From Paenibacillus periandrae (GTDB lineage: Bacteria; Bacillota; Bacilli; Paenibacillales; NBRC-103111): 64,000 bases of DNA. Shown in pieces: positions 44,325 to 54,328 of this stretch (position 1 is its first letter; every line of letters begins with the position of its first letter). Location of the stretch: NCBI RefSeq assembly GCF_022458865.1, contig NZ_JAJNMU010000012.1:186001-250000 (forward strand). Reading direction: 5' to 3'. The position numbers were made by a program, and so were the translations under genes. The notes below the pieces were generated by a model. It did not search any database. It was not told the origin of the DNA and was given only the letters and a program-made list of their open reading frames with translations.

Positions 44325-45587
44325 ATGGAAGTCTGGAAACGCAATTTATACATTTTATGGACCGGTAATTTTTTAACTGCGGTTGGTATTGGAATGATTA
44401 TCCCTTTTTTGCCTCTTTATGTGCAGGATCTTGGTGTACATGATGTGAAACAGGCCGCTCTGTGGGCCGCTATGATTTTTGGGATCAATCATCTGATGAT
44501 CGCGCTCATATCACCCTTGTGGGGCAGATTTTCCGATTTATATGGGCAAAAGCTGGTCATGGTAATTACCAGTATAGGTTCTGCCGTTATTATCGCGGCT
44601 ATGGGTCTTGTCGATAATCCCTTACAGCTGCTTCTGCTCCGCGCCGCTTTTGGGACGATGGGCGGTTATCCAACTTCCTCTGTAGCCTTATTGGCCATAG
44701 AAGCTCCCAAGCAACAGGTGGGTAACGCATTAGGCACACTGCAAACCGGACAAGTCACCGGTCAATTGTTAGGGCCGTTGATTGGCGGCGTGCTGGCTGA
44801 GTGGTTGGGGATACGGGATTCCTTTTTTATTACAGGCTTCTTTATATTCCTGGCTGCGCTGCTCACCGTATTCGGAGTGAAGGAAACCCATACATACCCG
44901 ACATACAAGTTCAAAAGTTTGTTGAAGCTGAGTAACCCGTTTAAGTCCAGGATTCCTCAAACGAAGGTTCATGATAAGAAAGCATGGCATGATATTTTTA
45001 CGCAATCTCCACTTATTATCACGCTATTTATATCTACATTCCTGATCTCTATAAGCTTTGCGAGCATTAGTCCGATGATTTCGTTGTATGTAAAAAGCAT
45101 GAATATCGTCGATCACATTGAAATTATGGCTGGTCTCATATTTGCTTCTACGGCTTTAGGCACGATGATCACGGCCCCGCTGCTCGGAAAAATGGGAGAT
45201 CGACATGGTCATACTATCATCCTGCTCGTATCACTTATTCTGATTGCCGCTCTGCATGTTCCTCAGGGGTTAGTCACCAATGCCTGGGTGCTCGTGGGCA
45301 TACGGTTTATTACCGGGTTATGTATCGGTGGAGTGATCCCGTCGATCAGTTCCCTGCTGCGCAAATTGACCCCGACCCCTGTCCAGGGCAGCGTATTTGC
45401 CTATAATGCTAGTGCCGGATCATTGGGAAACTTGTCAGGAGCGATATTCGGAGGGCTTGTGGCAAGCAGCTTCGGCATTTCTCTTGTATTTTATGTTATT
45501 GCCGGAGTTTTCTTTGTACATTTCCTGATGATAGCTGTTCAATTCAGGAGGTTCAGGAAAGCGGAACAGGTACAGGATGTATCCTAA
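44325..45587 (+). CDS. MFS multidrug-type exporter
   Basis: 420 residues with about twelve transmembrane helices. The N-terminal half shows NFLTAVGIGMIIPFLPLYV and the loop motif LWGRFSDLYGQKLVM (motif A), followed by GQVTGQLLGPLIGG (motif C of drug/H+ antiporters). This places it among DHA1 drug-proton exporters of the MdtG type. AGAAGGTC lies before ATG 44325. Its promoter carries a perfect palindrome, so it is probably induced by its substrate through a repressor encoded elsewhere. Confidence 0.9.
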   Translation: MEVWKRNLYILWTGNFLTAVGIGMIIPFLPLYVQDLGVHDVKQAALWAAMIFGINHLMIALISPLWGRFSDLYGQKLVMVITSIGSAVIIAAMGLVDNPLQLLLLRAAFGTMGGYPTSSVALLAIEAPKQQVGNALGTLQTGQVTGQLLGPLIGGVLAEWLGIRDSFFITGFFIFLAALLTVFGVKETHTYPTYKFKSLLKLSNPFKSRIPQTKVHDKKAWHDIFTQSPLIITLFISTFLISISFASISPMISLYVKSMNIVDHIEIMAGLIFASTALGTMITAPLLGKMGDRHGHTIILLVSLILIAALHVPQGLVTNAWVLVGIRFITGLCIGGVIPSISSLLRKLTPTPVQGSVFAYNASAGSLGNLSGAIFGGLVASSFGISLVFYVIAGVFFVHFLMIAVQFRRFRKAEQVQDVS

Positions 45588-45656
45588 GAAATAAACATAT
45601 AAAATATGAGAGATGGTCCTGTTCAGAAGTAAGTGGACAGGATGATATTTCATCGG

Positions 45657-45681
45657 AACCCGCGCTTAGCGCGGGTTTTTC
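45657..45681 (+). terminator. Rho-independent terminator after the MFS gene
   Basis: AACCCGCGC and GCGCGGGTT form a perfect nine-pair stem with loop TTA, followed by five T. A weaker hairpin (TCCTGTTC/GGACAGGA, 45617-45642) precedes it. Confidence 0.92.
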
Positions 45682-45823
45682 GGTTATGCATTCAGGTGCT
45701 GAAGATATGTATATGACGGGAAAGGGTAGGGTGAACATGTTCAGCATTCATCTGTAACAATATGGGAATGAAAGAGTATCATAGACAACCTTTTGGGGAT
45801 AATACCCATTGAGGTGGGGGTAC

Positions 45824-47308
45824 ATGTTGATTCTGAAAAAGCTATTAAAGTTTGCCGCTGAAAAAAAACAAGCGGATTTCAAAGAAACGGTTATTGAGGC
45901 AAACGAAAGACCGAGCCTTGAACATACGACCAAAGAGTTTACGAATTGTATAGATTTCACACATCAATCATTCCTGAATTGCAATGTCAATGTAGTGTAT
46001 CTTCACATATTAATTGGAAATGATGAATATCTTCAGGAAATCATTGATCCTTTCTCTAATGCAACGGAAGAGGAAGCGGTCCTTATCCTGGAGCGTTCCC
46101 AATATCATCGCATTCAAGATAGCAAAGAATGTATTAAAGGTATTTTAGACGGTCAGGCATCTATCTTTTTTAAGCAAAATACATATTTGGTTGATGTAGC
46201 CCATCCAGTCGGTCGATCCATTGAAAGATCGGAGACAGAATCTGTTATTGTGGGGCCTCACGATGCTTTTGTGGAAAACATTTCACAAAATCTAGGTGTG
46301 CTTCGAAAAAAAATAAAAAGCTCCCATTTGAAAACCATTAAACTCCAGGTAGGTGAAGTGGCCAAATCCGACATCATCATCGTATATATGGATGGCATTG
46401 CCAATCAGGAGCTTGTTCAATTGTTAATACAACGAATCCAGAATATTGAAATTGACTTTGTTCTGGATGGAAACACATTAGTACAGATGATCGAAGAAAA
46501 TCCTAATTCCATTTTTCCGCAATTTATGACAACAGAACGTCCGGATGTAGTGATCTCTAAAATTATTGGAGGCAGAATTGTCGGTTTTCTTGATGGGAGC
46601 CCTTCTGCTTTCAGTGGTCCAACCTCTTTTTTTGATTTCTTTTCTTCACCTGATGACTACTACAGCAGATGGGTTTTAGGCTCAGCTACAAGAATTCTTC
46701 GTATGATCGGTTTTATTCTTACTCTTGTATTAACAGCATTGTATGTTTCAGCTACTACCTATCATTACGAAATGATTCCGCATGCGATGCTGTATAACCT
46801 GACCGAATCGAGAAGCAAGGTCCCCTTTCCGCCGCTATTTGAAGCCCTAATGATGGAAACAACCATTGAGTTGCTGCGAGAAGCCGGCGCAAGGCTTCCA
46901 ACCAAAATCGGGCAAACCATTGGCATCGTTGGTGGTATTGTAATCGGACAAGCGGCTGTTCAAGCCGGCTTTACAAGCAATATTCTAATCATGACCGTTG
47001 CAACGTCTGCCATCGCCTCATTTGTTGTTCCAAGCTACATTATGAGCGGATCTATCCGGCTAATCCGTTTTGGATTTATCATATTAGCAGGCTTGCTAGG
47101 CAACTTGGGACTGATCATCGGAATCGGGTTTATGACTATTCATCTTGCAGGCATCACCAGCTTAGGTACTTCGTATTTAACGCCCGTTTCTCCTCTTAAT
47201 TTATCCGATATTTTGGACACTTTTATTAGAGGGCCATTCTGGGCTTTAAAGAAGCGTCCGAGCATGATTAAAACGAAGAATGCTAATCGAAATAAAATGA
47301 GAAGATGA
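45824..47308 (+). CDS. Spore germinant receptor subunit A (GerAA-like)
   Basis: 494 residues. A hydrophilic N-terminal half with GVLRKKIKSSHL and VYMDGIANQELV is followed by a membrane half with about five helices (ATTYHYEMIPHAMLYNL, FEALMMETTIELLREAGARL, IGQTIGIVGGIVIGQAAV). This is the GerA/SpoVAF family layout. The receptor sits in the spore inner membrane and starts germination when it binds nutrients. GAGGTGG lies before ATG 45824; a TTG at 45809 in the same frame overlaps this site. It overlaps the B subunit gene by four bases. Expression in the forespore under sigma G is expected, but I could not find a convincing sigma G promoter. Confidence 0.93.
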   Translation: MLILKKLLKFAAEKKQADFKETVIEANERPSLEHTTKEFTNCIDFTHQSFLNCNVNVVYLHILIGNDEYLQEIIDPFSNATEEEAVLILERSQYHRIQDSKECIKGILDGQASIFFKQNTYLVDVAHPVGRSIERSETESVIVGPHDAFVENISQNLGVLRKKIKSSHLKTIKLQVGEVAKSDIIIVYMDGIANQELVQLLIQRIQNIEIDFVLDGNTLVQMIEENPNSIFPQFMTTERPDVVISKIIGGRIVGFLDGSPSAFSGPTSFFDFFSSPDDYYSRWVLGSATRILRMIGFILTLVLTALYVSATTYHYEMIPHAMLYNLTESRSKVPFPPLFEALMMETTIELLREAGARLPTKIGQTIGIVGGIVIGQAAVQAGFTSNILIMTVATSAIASFVVPSYIMSGSIRLIRFGFIILAGLLGNLGLIIGIGFMTIHLAGITSLGTSYLTPVSPLNLSDILDTFIRGPFWALKKRPSMIKTKNANRNKMRR

Positions 47309-48417
47309 CGGTGACTAATATGAAAGAAAAGTTAAATGTTTTTCATATTGCAATTCTCATCTACATGATTGAATTAGACATTACGATCTTCGAACTCCCG
47401 CGTGTCATTGCCCAAAACATCGGGACTAATGGCTGGCTCGGTTTTATTGCTCTTTCTTGTTTAGCTTCTTTCAATATTTATTTGTATTGGCTTGTTTATA
47501 AAATGGGAAATGGAAGGTCCGTGTTTCACATCCTGGAAGGAGCTATTCCCAAAGCATTTCTATATCCGTTCTACCTATTATGCGCCTTGGTCTGGATAGG
47601 TCTCGCTTCATTAATTGGGAAGCACTTCATTTTTGTATTTCAATTGCTGTTTTTACAATCGATGAATCCAATGATCATATTCTTCTTACTGTGCATCATG
47701 GTTTATAGCTTGCTTAGCAAAGATCTGTACAGTATTAGTAAAGCCAGCACCATGTTTTTCATCTTGACCATTTGGATACTCGGTTTGAGCTTTTTCTATT
47801 TTAATGATTGGAAAATCATTCGGTTCACAACCTCATATTTTCAAGGAGCTTCTGAAGCACCCTCCATTCATGGTTGGGCGGAAGTGTATCAAGCGTTTAT
47901 TGGATACGAGCTGTGCATGTTCCTTTTTCCTTATGTAAATAAAGAAAGTAAATGGTTTAGAGGCGTATTCGGTGGACACTGGTTAGTGACCTTTGTTCAA
48001 TTAATAGTGATTTGGATTACTTTTGGATTCTATAGTCTTAAACAACTGCAGACGTTCCTGTATCCACTTATTAACTTGTGGGGGTATGTCGAGCTTCCGT
48101 TTATCAATCGTATTGAAAGCATTATCTTCCCTTTCTTTCTATTAGTGAATCTGATCTCCACAGTCATGTACTGTTTTGCCGCGCTTGTAACCGTAAAGCA
48201 GATATTCCCTAAAGCACGACCGAAACTACTCGAAATTGTTATTACTTGCATCACTTATATAGCGGGTTTTATTACCTTGACGTTAAGAAAATCTGAAGAG
48301 CTGCTCAGTTTTACTTTTAATATTGAGACAGGCATCGCGTTTTCATTTCCAATTATCTTAATAATTATATTGCAACTGCAAAAACGGAAGGGGAGAAATA
48401 CGAAAGGTGAAACCTAA
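47305..48417 (+). CDS. Spore germinant receptor subunit B (GerAB-like permease-type)
   Basis: 370 residues with about ten transmembrane helices; the amino-acid permease-like fold of GerAB shows in NVFHIAILIYMIELDITIF and PRVIAQNIGTNGWLGF. GerAB-type subunits bind the germinant and form the ion-conducting part of the receptor. The ATG overlaps the stop of the A subunit. Its end overlaps the C subunit by 11 bases. The specific germinant cannot be inferred. Confidence 0.93.
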   Translation: MTVTNMKEKLNVFHIAILIYMIELDITIFELPRVIAQNIGTNGWLGFIALSCLASFNIYLYWLVYKMGNGRSVFHILEGAIPKAFLYPFYLLCALVWIGLASLIGKHFIFVFQLLFLQSMNPMIIFFLLCIMVYSLLSKDLYSISKASTMFFILTIWILGLSFFYFNDWKIIRFTTSYFQGASEAPSIHGWAEVYQAFIGYELCMFLFPYVNKESKWFRGVFGGHWLVTFVQLIVIWITFGFYSLKQLQTFLYPLINLWGYVELPFINRIESIIFPFFLLVNLISTVMYCFAALVTVKQIFPKARPKLLEIVITCITYIAGFITLTLRKSEELLSFTFNIETGIAFSFPIILIIILQLQKRKGRNTKGET

Positions 48418-49522
48418 AAGTGCAGTTCTAATAGCTCTCATTTTCCTTATCGGGTGCACGGATACAAGAGTTATCGAAAAAACGGGTTTCATACGTTCCA
48501 TCGCCTACGATGCTGCAAGCAGCAAGGACGACGATAAATTACTGAAGCTTACCATTGCCATACCCAAATCCAACGTAAAGGAAGTCTTGCTTTACACAAC
48601 TACTGCCAAATCAAGCAAGGAAGCCAGAAAGCTCTTTGACCGTCAAAACAATCGGAAAATTGTGAACGGTCAATTACGTCAAGTGTTATTTGGCGAGAAG
48701 ATGGCACGCAGAGGTGTATGGTCACACATTGACACCCTGGTCCGAGATCCGTCTATCGGGAATCGGGTCCACGTTTTAGTTGTAGAAGGGGACGCAGAGA
48801 AATTGTTATCCAGAAAGCTACCGCAAGGCTCCGGTGTCGGTGAATATATTGATGACCTGATCCGAACTGAGTCAAAATTCAATGAAATTCCTAATTCAAA
48901 CCTGTACACCTTCATCCGTGATTATTATGATGACGGCATAGATCCTGTAGCTCCCTTAATCAAAGAATCCAAGAATAGCTTGATTCTCACTGGAATTGCA
49001 TTATTCAAAAAAGATCAATATGTGGCTAAAATAAAACCGGAAGATATGATATACTTTGCTTTTCTTGGCGACAGCAGCATGAATTCAGGCGATTTAAATA
49101 TGGCTTTGAATAATAAAGGGGGGCAATCCGAGGAGGTAGCGTTATTATTTATATCGAGCCGCAGAAAAGTGAATATTGTATCCGGAGATACATTCCTGCG
49201 CGGCGAAAAGCTGAAGGTGTCCATTGACGTAAGTGTGAAAGGCTCCTTGCTGGAATATTCGGGTGCCTTGAACTTGAATAATGATAGCGACCAGAAAAAG
49301 CTGGAATCTGCGATGAGCCATAAGATTCAAGAGAAATGTCAATCGATAATTACCATTATGCAAAAGAACAAGGTTGATTCTTTAGGGATTGGGCAATACG
49401 CGAGAAATTTAATTCCATATAAGGAATGGGTCAAGCTGCCCTGGGAAAATATTTTATCTGAAGCGGATATTACGGTTCATGCTCATGTAGAAATCAAGGA
49501 TTATGGAAGATTACAGCAATAA
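48407..49522 (+). CDS. Spore germinant receptor subunit C (GerAC-like lipoprotein)
   Basis: 371 residues with a lipoprotein signal peptide (lipobox LIGC). The body shows TGFIRSIAYDAASS, ARKLFDRQNNRKIVNGQLRQ, VLFGEKMARRGVW and C-terminal VDSLGIGQYARNL, all typical of GerAC. The protein is anchored at the outer face of the spore inner membrane. The start is GTG 48407 after AAGGGGAG, overlapping the B subunit gene. It completes a three-subunit receptor operon. Confidence 0.93.
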   Translation: MKPKSAVLIALIFLIGCTDTRVIEKTGFIRSIAYDAASSKDDDKLLKLTIAIPKSNVKEVLLYTTTAKSSKEARKLFDRQNNRKIVNGQLRQVLFGEKMARRGVWSHIDTLVRDPSIGNRVHVLVVEGDAEKLLSRKLPQGSGVGEYIDDLIRTESKFNEIPNSNLYTFIRDYYDDGIDPVAPLIKESKNSLILTGIALFKKDQYVAKIKPEDMIYFAFLGDSSMNSGDLNMALNNKGGQSEEVALLFISSRRKVNIVSGDTFLRGEKLKVSIDVSVKGSLLEYSGALNLNNDSDQKKLESAMSHKIQEKCQSIITIMQKNKVDSLGIGQYARNLIPYKEWVKLPWENILSEADITVHAHVEIKDYGRLQQ

Positions 49523-49620
49523 TAGTAAGTTCAATCTGACTATGCCATTAGCAGGATGATGTTTACCTGAATGATAGAATGTGTATATATAGATAGGATA
49601 GTTCGGAAAGGAGAGATTCC

Positions 49621-50229
49621 ATGAGCACTGACAATAAACAGCGCTTCAACAACTACTTTGAACTGGGTCTGTACCTAGTATCCACAGGATGCCTGATTTA
49701 CTTTTTGATCCGAGGAATACCTATGAAAGCCTTTCAAGGCATACTCATTATTTCTGTTCTGACGATTATTCGCGGTATTGTTGCGTTTACGAAAACGGAG
49801 CTGTTTCCCGCATTGAGGTTTTCGATCTTATTTTTTATTTTCCTTACAATGCTGCTGGCCAACGAATTCGGATTTTATGGTATCATCCCGAATCTGGATA
49901 AAATCGAGCATTTGCTGTCAGGCGTAATTCTCCATTTTATCGGCATGTTAATTTACTGGAAGCTTACTGCTGCTGAAGGAAACCAACGTTACGTGTCTTC
50001 CACTGCGATCTGGTTTGGCTTCTTTTTTTCTGTGGCGATGGCGGGCTTTTGGGAGATCTATGAATTTACTACGGACTACCTGTTTGGGCTTCAATCTCAG
50101 AGAGGCAGCTTGACCGATACGATGGGAGACATCATTTGCGGGTCGATCGGTGCTATGGGGACCAGTATTTATTTGGCGTTTAAAGTAAAAAAAGAATATC
50201 CTTCGCCCTCATCAACTTCACATGTATGA
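49621..50229 (+). CDS. YjdF/DUF2238-like membrane protein
   Basis: 202 residues with about six transmembrane helices. DKIEHLLSGVILHFIGM and AGFWEIYEFTTDYLFG followed by SLTDTMGDIICGSIGA resemble the conserved acidic and histidine positions of the YjdF/DUF2238 family. No function is known. GGAAAGGAGAG lies before ATG 49621. It is separate from the germination operon, with 98 bases between and no clear terminator. Confidence 0.7.
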   Translation: MSTDNKQRFNNYFELGLYLVSTGCLIYFLIRGIPMKAFQGILIISVLTIIRGIVAFTKTELFPALRFSILFFIFLTMLLANEFGFYGIIPNLDKIEHLLSGVILHFIGMLIYWKLTAAEGNQRYVSSTAIWFGFFFSVAMAGFWEIYEFTTDYLFGLQSQRGSLTDTMGDIICGSIGAMGTSIYLAFKVKKEYPSPSSTSHV

Positions 50230-50308
50230 ATTTCTACTATACATTCGATGGCCCGTCCACTTACAATGTATGAGAAATTACAAATGATTCGATGTTGGGA
50301 GGCAGTCC

Positions 50309-51400
50309 ATGAAGGAGCAAAGTATTCCTTATCGTCGGTTGTTCAATTTGCGTATCAATTCAGGAAGGCTCGATAGGCCTGAACAAGTTGTCCAGCAGCT
50401 CGGTGCTATGCAGGCACAGGACTACCATCAAGCTCTGTGGGCAATAGGTTTGCGGATGCAAGCATCAACCGCGGCGGATATCGAACAAGCCATCGCAGAT
50501 CGCAAGATCATCCAGACTTGGCCAATGCGCGGAACGATCCACTTTGTATCGCCAGACGATGTGAGATGGTTGTTGAAGCTTTCTGCTGCCCGTACATTGG
50601 CCCAGGATAACCGAAGGCTGGAACAACTGGAGCTTAATCAGGAAATCATCGAACGCAGTAAGCAAATTATGTATGACGCTCTTCAGGGCAATAAGCAGAT
50701 ATCCCGGCCTCTTCTTATGCAACTGCTGGAGGAAGCAGGGATCAGTACGATCAATCAGCGTGGGTATCACCTCCTGTGGTATATCGCACAGTCCGGTCAT
50801 ATTTGTATGGGGCCAAGGGAAGGCAAGCAGCAAACCTTTGTATGGCTGGATGAGTGGGTGCCCAAATCCAATGAATTATCGATGAGCGAAGCGCTTGCCG
50901 CGCTTGCTGAAAGATATTTTACAAGTCATGGGCCTGCAACCGTGTATGATTTTGCCTGGTGGGCTGGAATTACTCTCTCTGCTGCCCGTCAGGGAGTCGA
51001 GGCTGTGAAGTCCCGGCTGGTGTCGGAGAAGGTAAACAATCAGGAATATTGGGAAGGCGAGCATACTCAAACAAGAGCTACCGATTCTGCATCCACTGTT
51101 TATCTGCTACCGGGATTTGACGAGCATCTGCTCGGCTATAAGGACCGCAGTGCGGTGCTGCAAGCCGAAGATGCTCAACATATTGTACCTGGCAATAATG
51201 GTGTATTCAGATCGACCATTATCATTGATGGTCAAGTCGCGGGCATATGGAAACGCACAATCAAGAAGAAGGGTATTGATATCGAGTTCCAATTATTTGC
51301 GCATCATCAAGACAGGGAAGATGGCATCCTGGAAACTGCTCGTCGATACTGCGGGTTTATGGGACTGCCGTTAGCTTCGACATCATTTACGAATCGATAA
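50309..51400 (+). CDS. Winged-helix DNA-binding protein (AlkZ/HTH_42 family)
   Basis: 363 residues. VQQLGAMQAQDYHQALWAIG, QTWPMRGTIHFVSPDDVRWL and FDEHLLGYKDRSAVL are the hallmarks of the winged-helix family that includes the DNA glycosylase AlkZ, where the QxQ-like element is catalytic. Members remove bulky or cross-linked bases from DNA; this one is closer to uncharacterised chromosomal relatives. GGGAGG lies before ATG 50309. It converges with the SNF2 helicase gene, with three bases between stop codons. Confidence 0.82.
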   Translation: MKEQSIPYRRLFNLRINSGRLDRPEQVVQQLGAMQAQDYHQALWAIGLRMQASTAADIEQAIADRKIIQTWPMRGTIHFVSPDDVRWLLKLSAARTLAQDNRRLEQLELNQEIIERSKQIMYDALQGNKQISRPLLMQLLEEAGISTINQRGYHLLWYIAQSGHICMGPREGKQQTFVWLDEWVPKSNELSMSEALAALAERYFTSHGPATVYDFAWWAGITLSAARQGVEAVKSRLVSEKVNNQEYWEGEHTQTRATDSASTVYLLPGFDEHLLGYKDRSAVLQAEDAQHIVPGNNGVFRSTIIIDGQVAGIWKRTIKKKGIDIEFQLFAHHQDREDGILETARRYCGFMGLPLASTSFTNR

Positions 51401-51403
51401 GCA

Positions 51404-54328
51404 TTACCAAGCTTGCCGAAGCGCGAACAAATCACGAAGCTCCTCATTAGACAGCTCAGTAATCCAATTTTCCGAGGTAGAGATTACGTTCTCGCTCAGG
51501 CTCATCTTGCTTTCGAGCATCTCGTCGATCTTCTCCTCCAGCGTACCCAGTGAAATGAACTTATGCACCTGCACGTTTCGCTTCTGTCCCATCCGATAGG
51601 CTCGATCCGTAGCTTGGTTCTCAACAGCGGGATTCCACCAGCGGTCGTAATGGAACACATGGTTAGCTGCTGTCAGATTGAGTCCAACACCGCCCGCCTT
51701 CAAGGACAGTACGAAGATACCCGGACCTGATCCGTCTGCAGCCTGGAACGCGTCAATCATTTTATCGCGTTCTGCTTTGGGTGTGCTGCCGTTCAAGTAG
51801 AGCACAGGCTCATTCTGTTGAGCCTGCAGTACGTCGGCCAGCATGCGGCCCATGCCTACGTATTGGGTAAAGATCAAGCAGGAATCACCCTCATCCCGGA
51901 GCTCGCCAACCATGGCTGCGATCCTCTCGAGTTTGGCTGATCGTGTGATATGTGCTTCACGGTTTTCTTCGAGCATAAGAGCTTCTCCCAATGGCGCAGC
52001 TTCCTTCAGCAGCAATCCAGGATGGTCGCATAGCTGCTTGAGCTGAGTCAAGACGGCAAGGATAGCTCCTTTACGCTCAATGCCTTCGAGATTCTTCATA
52101 CGTTCCATAAGATCCTTGACCACCTGTTCATAGAGTGCTCCTTGCTCGGCAGTCAGGTTAATGTATACTTTCATTTCCTGCTTGTCCGGCAAATCCAGCT
52201 GAATGGCAGGATCTTTCTTTTTACGGCGCAGCATAAAGGGTTTGATAAGCTTCTGCAGCTGTGCAGTGGCTCCCTCGTCATGATGCTTCTCAATAGGATT
52301 GGCGAAGCGATTCTGGAATCCTCGCTGATTGCCCAGATAACCAGGGTTGAGGAAATCATAGATGGACCACAGCTCTGATAATCGATTCTCAATTGGCGTT
52401 CCTGTCAGGGCAATCCGATGTCGTGCCTGGAGTGAGCGAACGGCTGCCGATTGTTTATTTTGTGCATTTTTGATGTTCTGGGCTTCGTCCAGACAGAGGG
52501 AGCTCCAGACTGTTTCGCGCAAAGTCTCTTGATCCAACAGAGCGGTTGTATAAGAGGTGATGACAACATCCGTATCTTTCAAAACGGAAGAAAACGCCTC
52601 GCCGCTTAATCGTCCCTTCCCGTAATGAAGCCTTACTTTTAAATCGGGAGCAAAACGCGCCAACTCCTTTTGCCAATTACCCAGAACAGAGGTTGGACAG
52701 ATGAGCAGGCAGGGGTACTCAGATTCTGTTTGGTGATGAAGCAAATAAGTGATGAACTGTACAGTTTTACCGAGTCCCATGTCATCAGCTAAGCAAGCAC
52801 CAAGCCCGAATTTTCTCAGAAAACTGAGCCATGTAAAGCCTTCACGCTGATAGCCGCGAAGCTCTGCACGCAGTCCGTCAGGTATAGCCAGCTCCTTTAA
52901 GCTCGATGGCTGTCTTAACTGACGAAGCAGTGCCAGGAGATGCGAGTTTAACTCAACCTCCAGCTGAATCCGCTTTTCTTCTTCCTCCGCATCCAATTCA
53001 GCTGCCGGACCCTGCTCTGCTGGCTCCGCTTCGTTCAACAGATGCAGCTGAAGAACATCCTGCAAGGATAAGCCTTCTTCCGGATTCACGGTTTCCATGA
53101 GCCTGCGGATCTGCTCCAGCAGAGCAGGATCCAAGTAGACCCATTCTCCGCGGAAGCGGATCAGCCTTTCTTTGCGGCCTAGAAGTTCAGCGAATTCGGC
53201 TGCGTCCAGGTCGGTATCGCCGATCGCAACTCGCCAGTCAAAGTCAACTAGAGCATTGAGTCCGAATAAGGACTTGCCTTTGCCGCCAGCTTCGGACGTA
53301 ATCCGTGCACGCAAGCGCGGCTTCCGTTTGGAGGCGGCCTCCCACCAGCCTGGCAGCATGACATGCCAGCCGTCGTTCAGCAGCTCTCGGCTATCTACGG
53401 TCAGAAACTGCCATGCAAGTTCATCCGTTAGAGGCTCAGCGAAGAGCTCACCGCCGCTATACACGTATGGAAGCGCCTCGCGCAGCCTTGCTGACCAACC
53501 GCCAGAACGTTCTTGAATATAAGGGCTCCAATCACTGGCCCATGTACCGGAAGCCTGACCGTCTGAACCTAATCTTATCGGTACAATCGCTGAGCCTTCG
53601 CTCTTATCCTGAAGCACCAAACGGAGCTGCCAATCGAACTGCTCGTCGTCCGGCTCCAGCAGCTGCAATGCGGGACGGAAGGGAGCCAAATCCGGCTTCC
53701 AGCCAAGTGAGGCAAGCCACTCATCCTCTGTAAACGCTGAAGTCGAGGCAGCTCCAACTTGAGCTCCTCTAAACAACGCCGGGTAATCCCGTCGAAGGTC
53801 GGACACGGCTGCTTCATCTGCATAGTGCTCGGTTGTGACAGCAGCAGAAAAGGCTGCGCGCAAACCAGCCATATCCTCGCCTGACAAATCCAGGCTTGCC
53901 AGCGTATCCCGATCCAGCTCTTCCAGATGCTCAGATCCAGCCTCCCAGGTCCACTGCAGCTTTCCATTTCGAAATGAGCTGTAGCTTGGTATATAACGGC
54001 CTTCCTTGGCTTCTCTGTATAATCGCGGTGCAGCTGCAAGTAATTCTTCGGTAGCTTCATTTCCACCCTGCCAGCGGATAATGTCCATGAAATTCGGATC
54101 GGCGAAGAAGGGAAGCACCATTTCTGCAGGAAGGACCGTTACGGTCAGTTCACCGGCCTGCCGCAGCTCCAGTGTGGTTCCGTAGACGGATGGCTCATGC
54201 CATGCAAACATAATTTTACGGAATTTATCACCTGCAACCTCATATCCATTCTGAAGTCCCCAGAGTAAGGCATCACCGCTATCCGTTAAAATCACCTGCA
54301 GCGTCATCTCATACAATTGTATACTCAT
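51404..54328 (-). CDS. SNF2/RapA-type DEAD-like helicase
   Basis: 974 residues. The N-terminal half (about 1-470) is a bacterial SNF2-associated domain; the helicase core follows with Walker A LADDMGLGKT, DEAQ box in LDEAQNIKN, TGTPIENRLSELWSIYDFL and the C-terminal helicase lobe with NLTAANHVFHYDRWWNPAVE and TDRAYRMGQKRNV. It is an ATP-driven double-stranded DNA translocase. It overlaps by four bases the SWIM zinc-finger gene upstream, so the two are coupled; this pairing is common in Firmicutes and the proteins probably act together on DNA. Specific function unknown. Confidence 0.92.
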   Translation of the reverse strand: MSIQLYEMTLQVILTDSGDALLWGLQNGYEVAGDKFRKIMFAWHEPSVYGTTLELRQAGELTVTVLPAEMVLPFFADPNFMDIIRWQGGNEATEELLAAAPRLYREAKEGRYIPSYSSFRNGKLQWTWEAGSEHLEELDRDTLASLDLSGEDMAGLRAAFSAAVTTEHYADEAAVSDLRRDYPALFRGAQVGAASTSAFTEDEWLASLGWKPDLAPFRPALQLLEPDDEQFDWQLRLVLQDKSEGSAIVPIRLGSDGQASGTWASDWSPYIQERSGGWSARLREALPYVYSGGELFAEPLTDELAWQFLTVDSRELLNDGWHVMLPGWWEAASKRKPRLRARITSEAGGKGKSLFGLNALVDFDWRVAIGDTDLDAAEFAELLGRKERLIRFRGEWVYLDPALLEQIRRLMETVNPEEGLSLQDVLQLHLLNEAEPAEQGPAAELDAEEEEKRIQLEVELNSHLLALLRQLRQPSSLKELAIPDGLRAELRGYQREGFTWLSFLRKFGLGACLADDMGLGKTVQFITYLLHHQTESEYPCLLICPTSVLGNWQKELARFAPDLKVRLHYGKGRLSGEAFSSVLKDTDVVITSYTTALLDQETLRETVWSSLCLDEAQNIKNAQNKQSAAVRSLQARHRIALTGTPIENRLSELWSIYDFLNPGYLGNQRGFQNRFANPIEKHHDEGATAQLQKLIKPFMLRRKKKDPAIQLDLPDKQEMKVYINLTAEQGALYEQVVKDLMERMKNLEGIERKGAILAVLTQLKQLCDHPGLLLKEAAPLGEALMLEENREAHITRSAKLERIAAMVGELRDEGDSCLIFTQYVGMGRMLADVLQAQQNEPVLYLNGSTPKAERDKMIDAFQAADGSGPGIFVLSLKAGGVGLNLTAANHVFHYDRWWNPAVENQATDRAYRMGQKRNVQVHKFISLGTLEEKIDEMLESKMSLSENVISTSENWITELSNEELRDLFALRQAW

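Noticed and set aside
45733..45742. GAACATGTTC palindrome upstream of the germination operon, as a LexA (SOS) box
   Set aside because: The Firmicute LexA box needs four bases between GAAC and GTTC; here there are two.
50230..50277. Imperfect inverted repeat after the YjdF-like gene as a terminator
   Set aside because: The arms match only partly, the loop is long and no T run follows.
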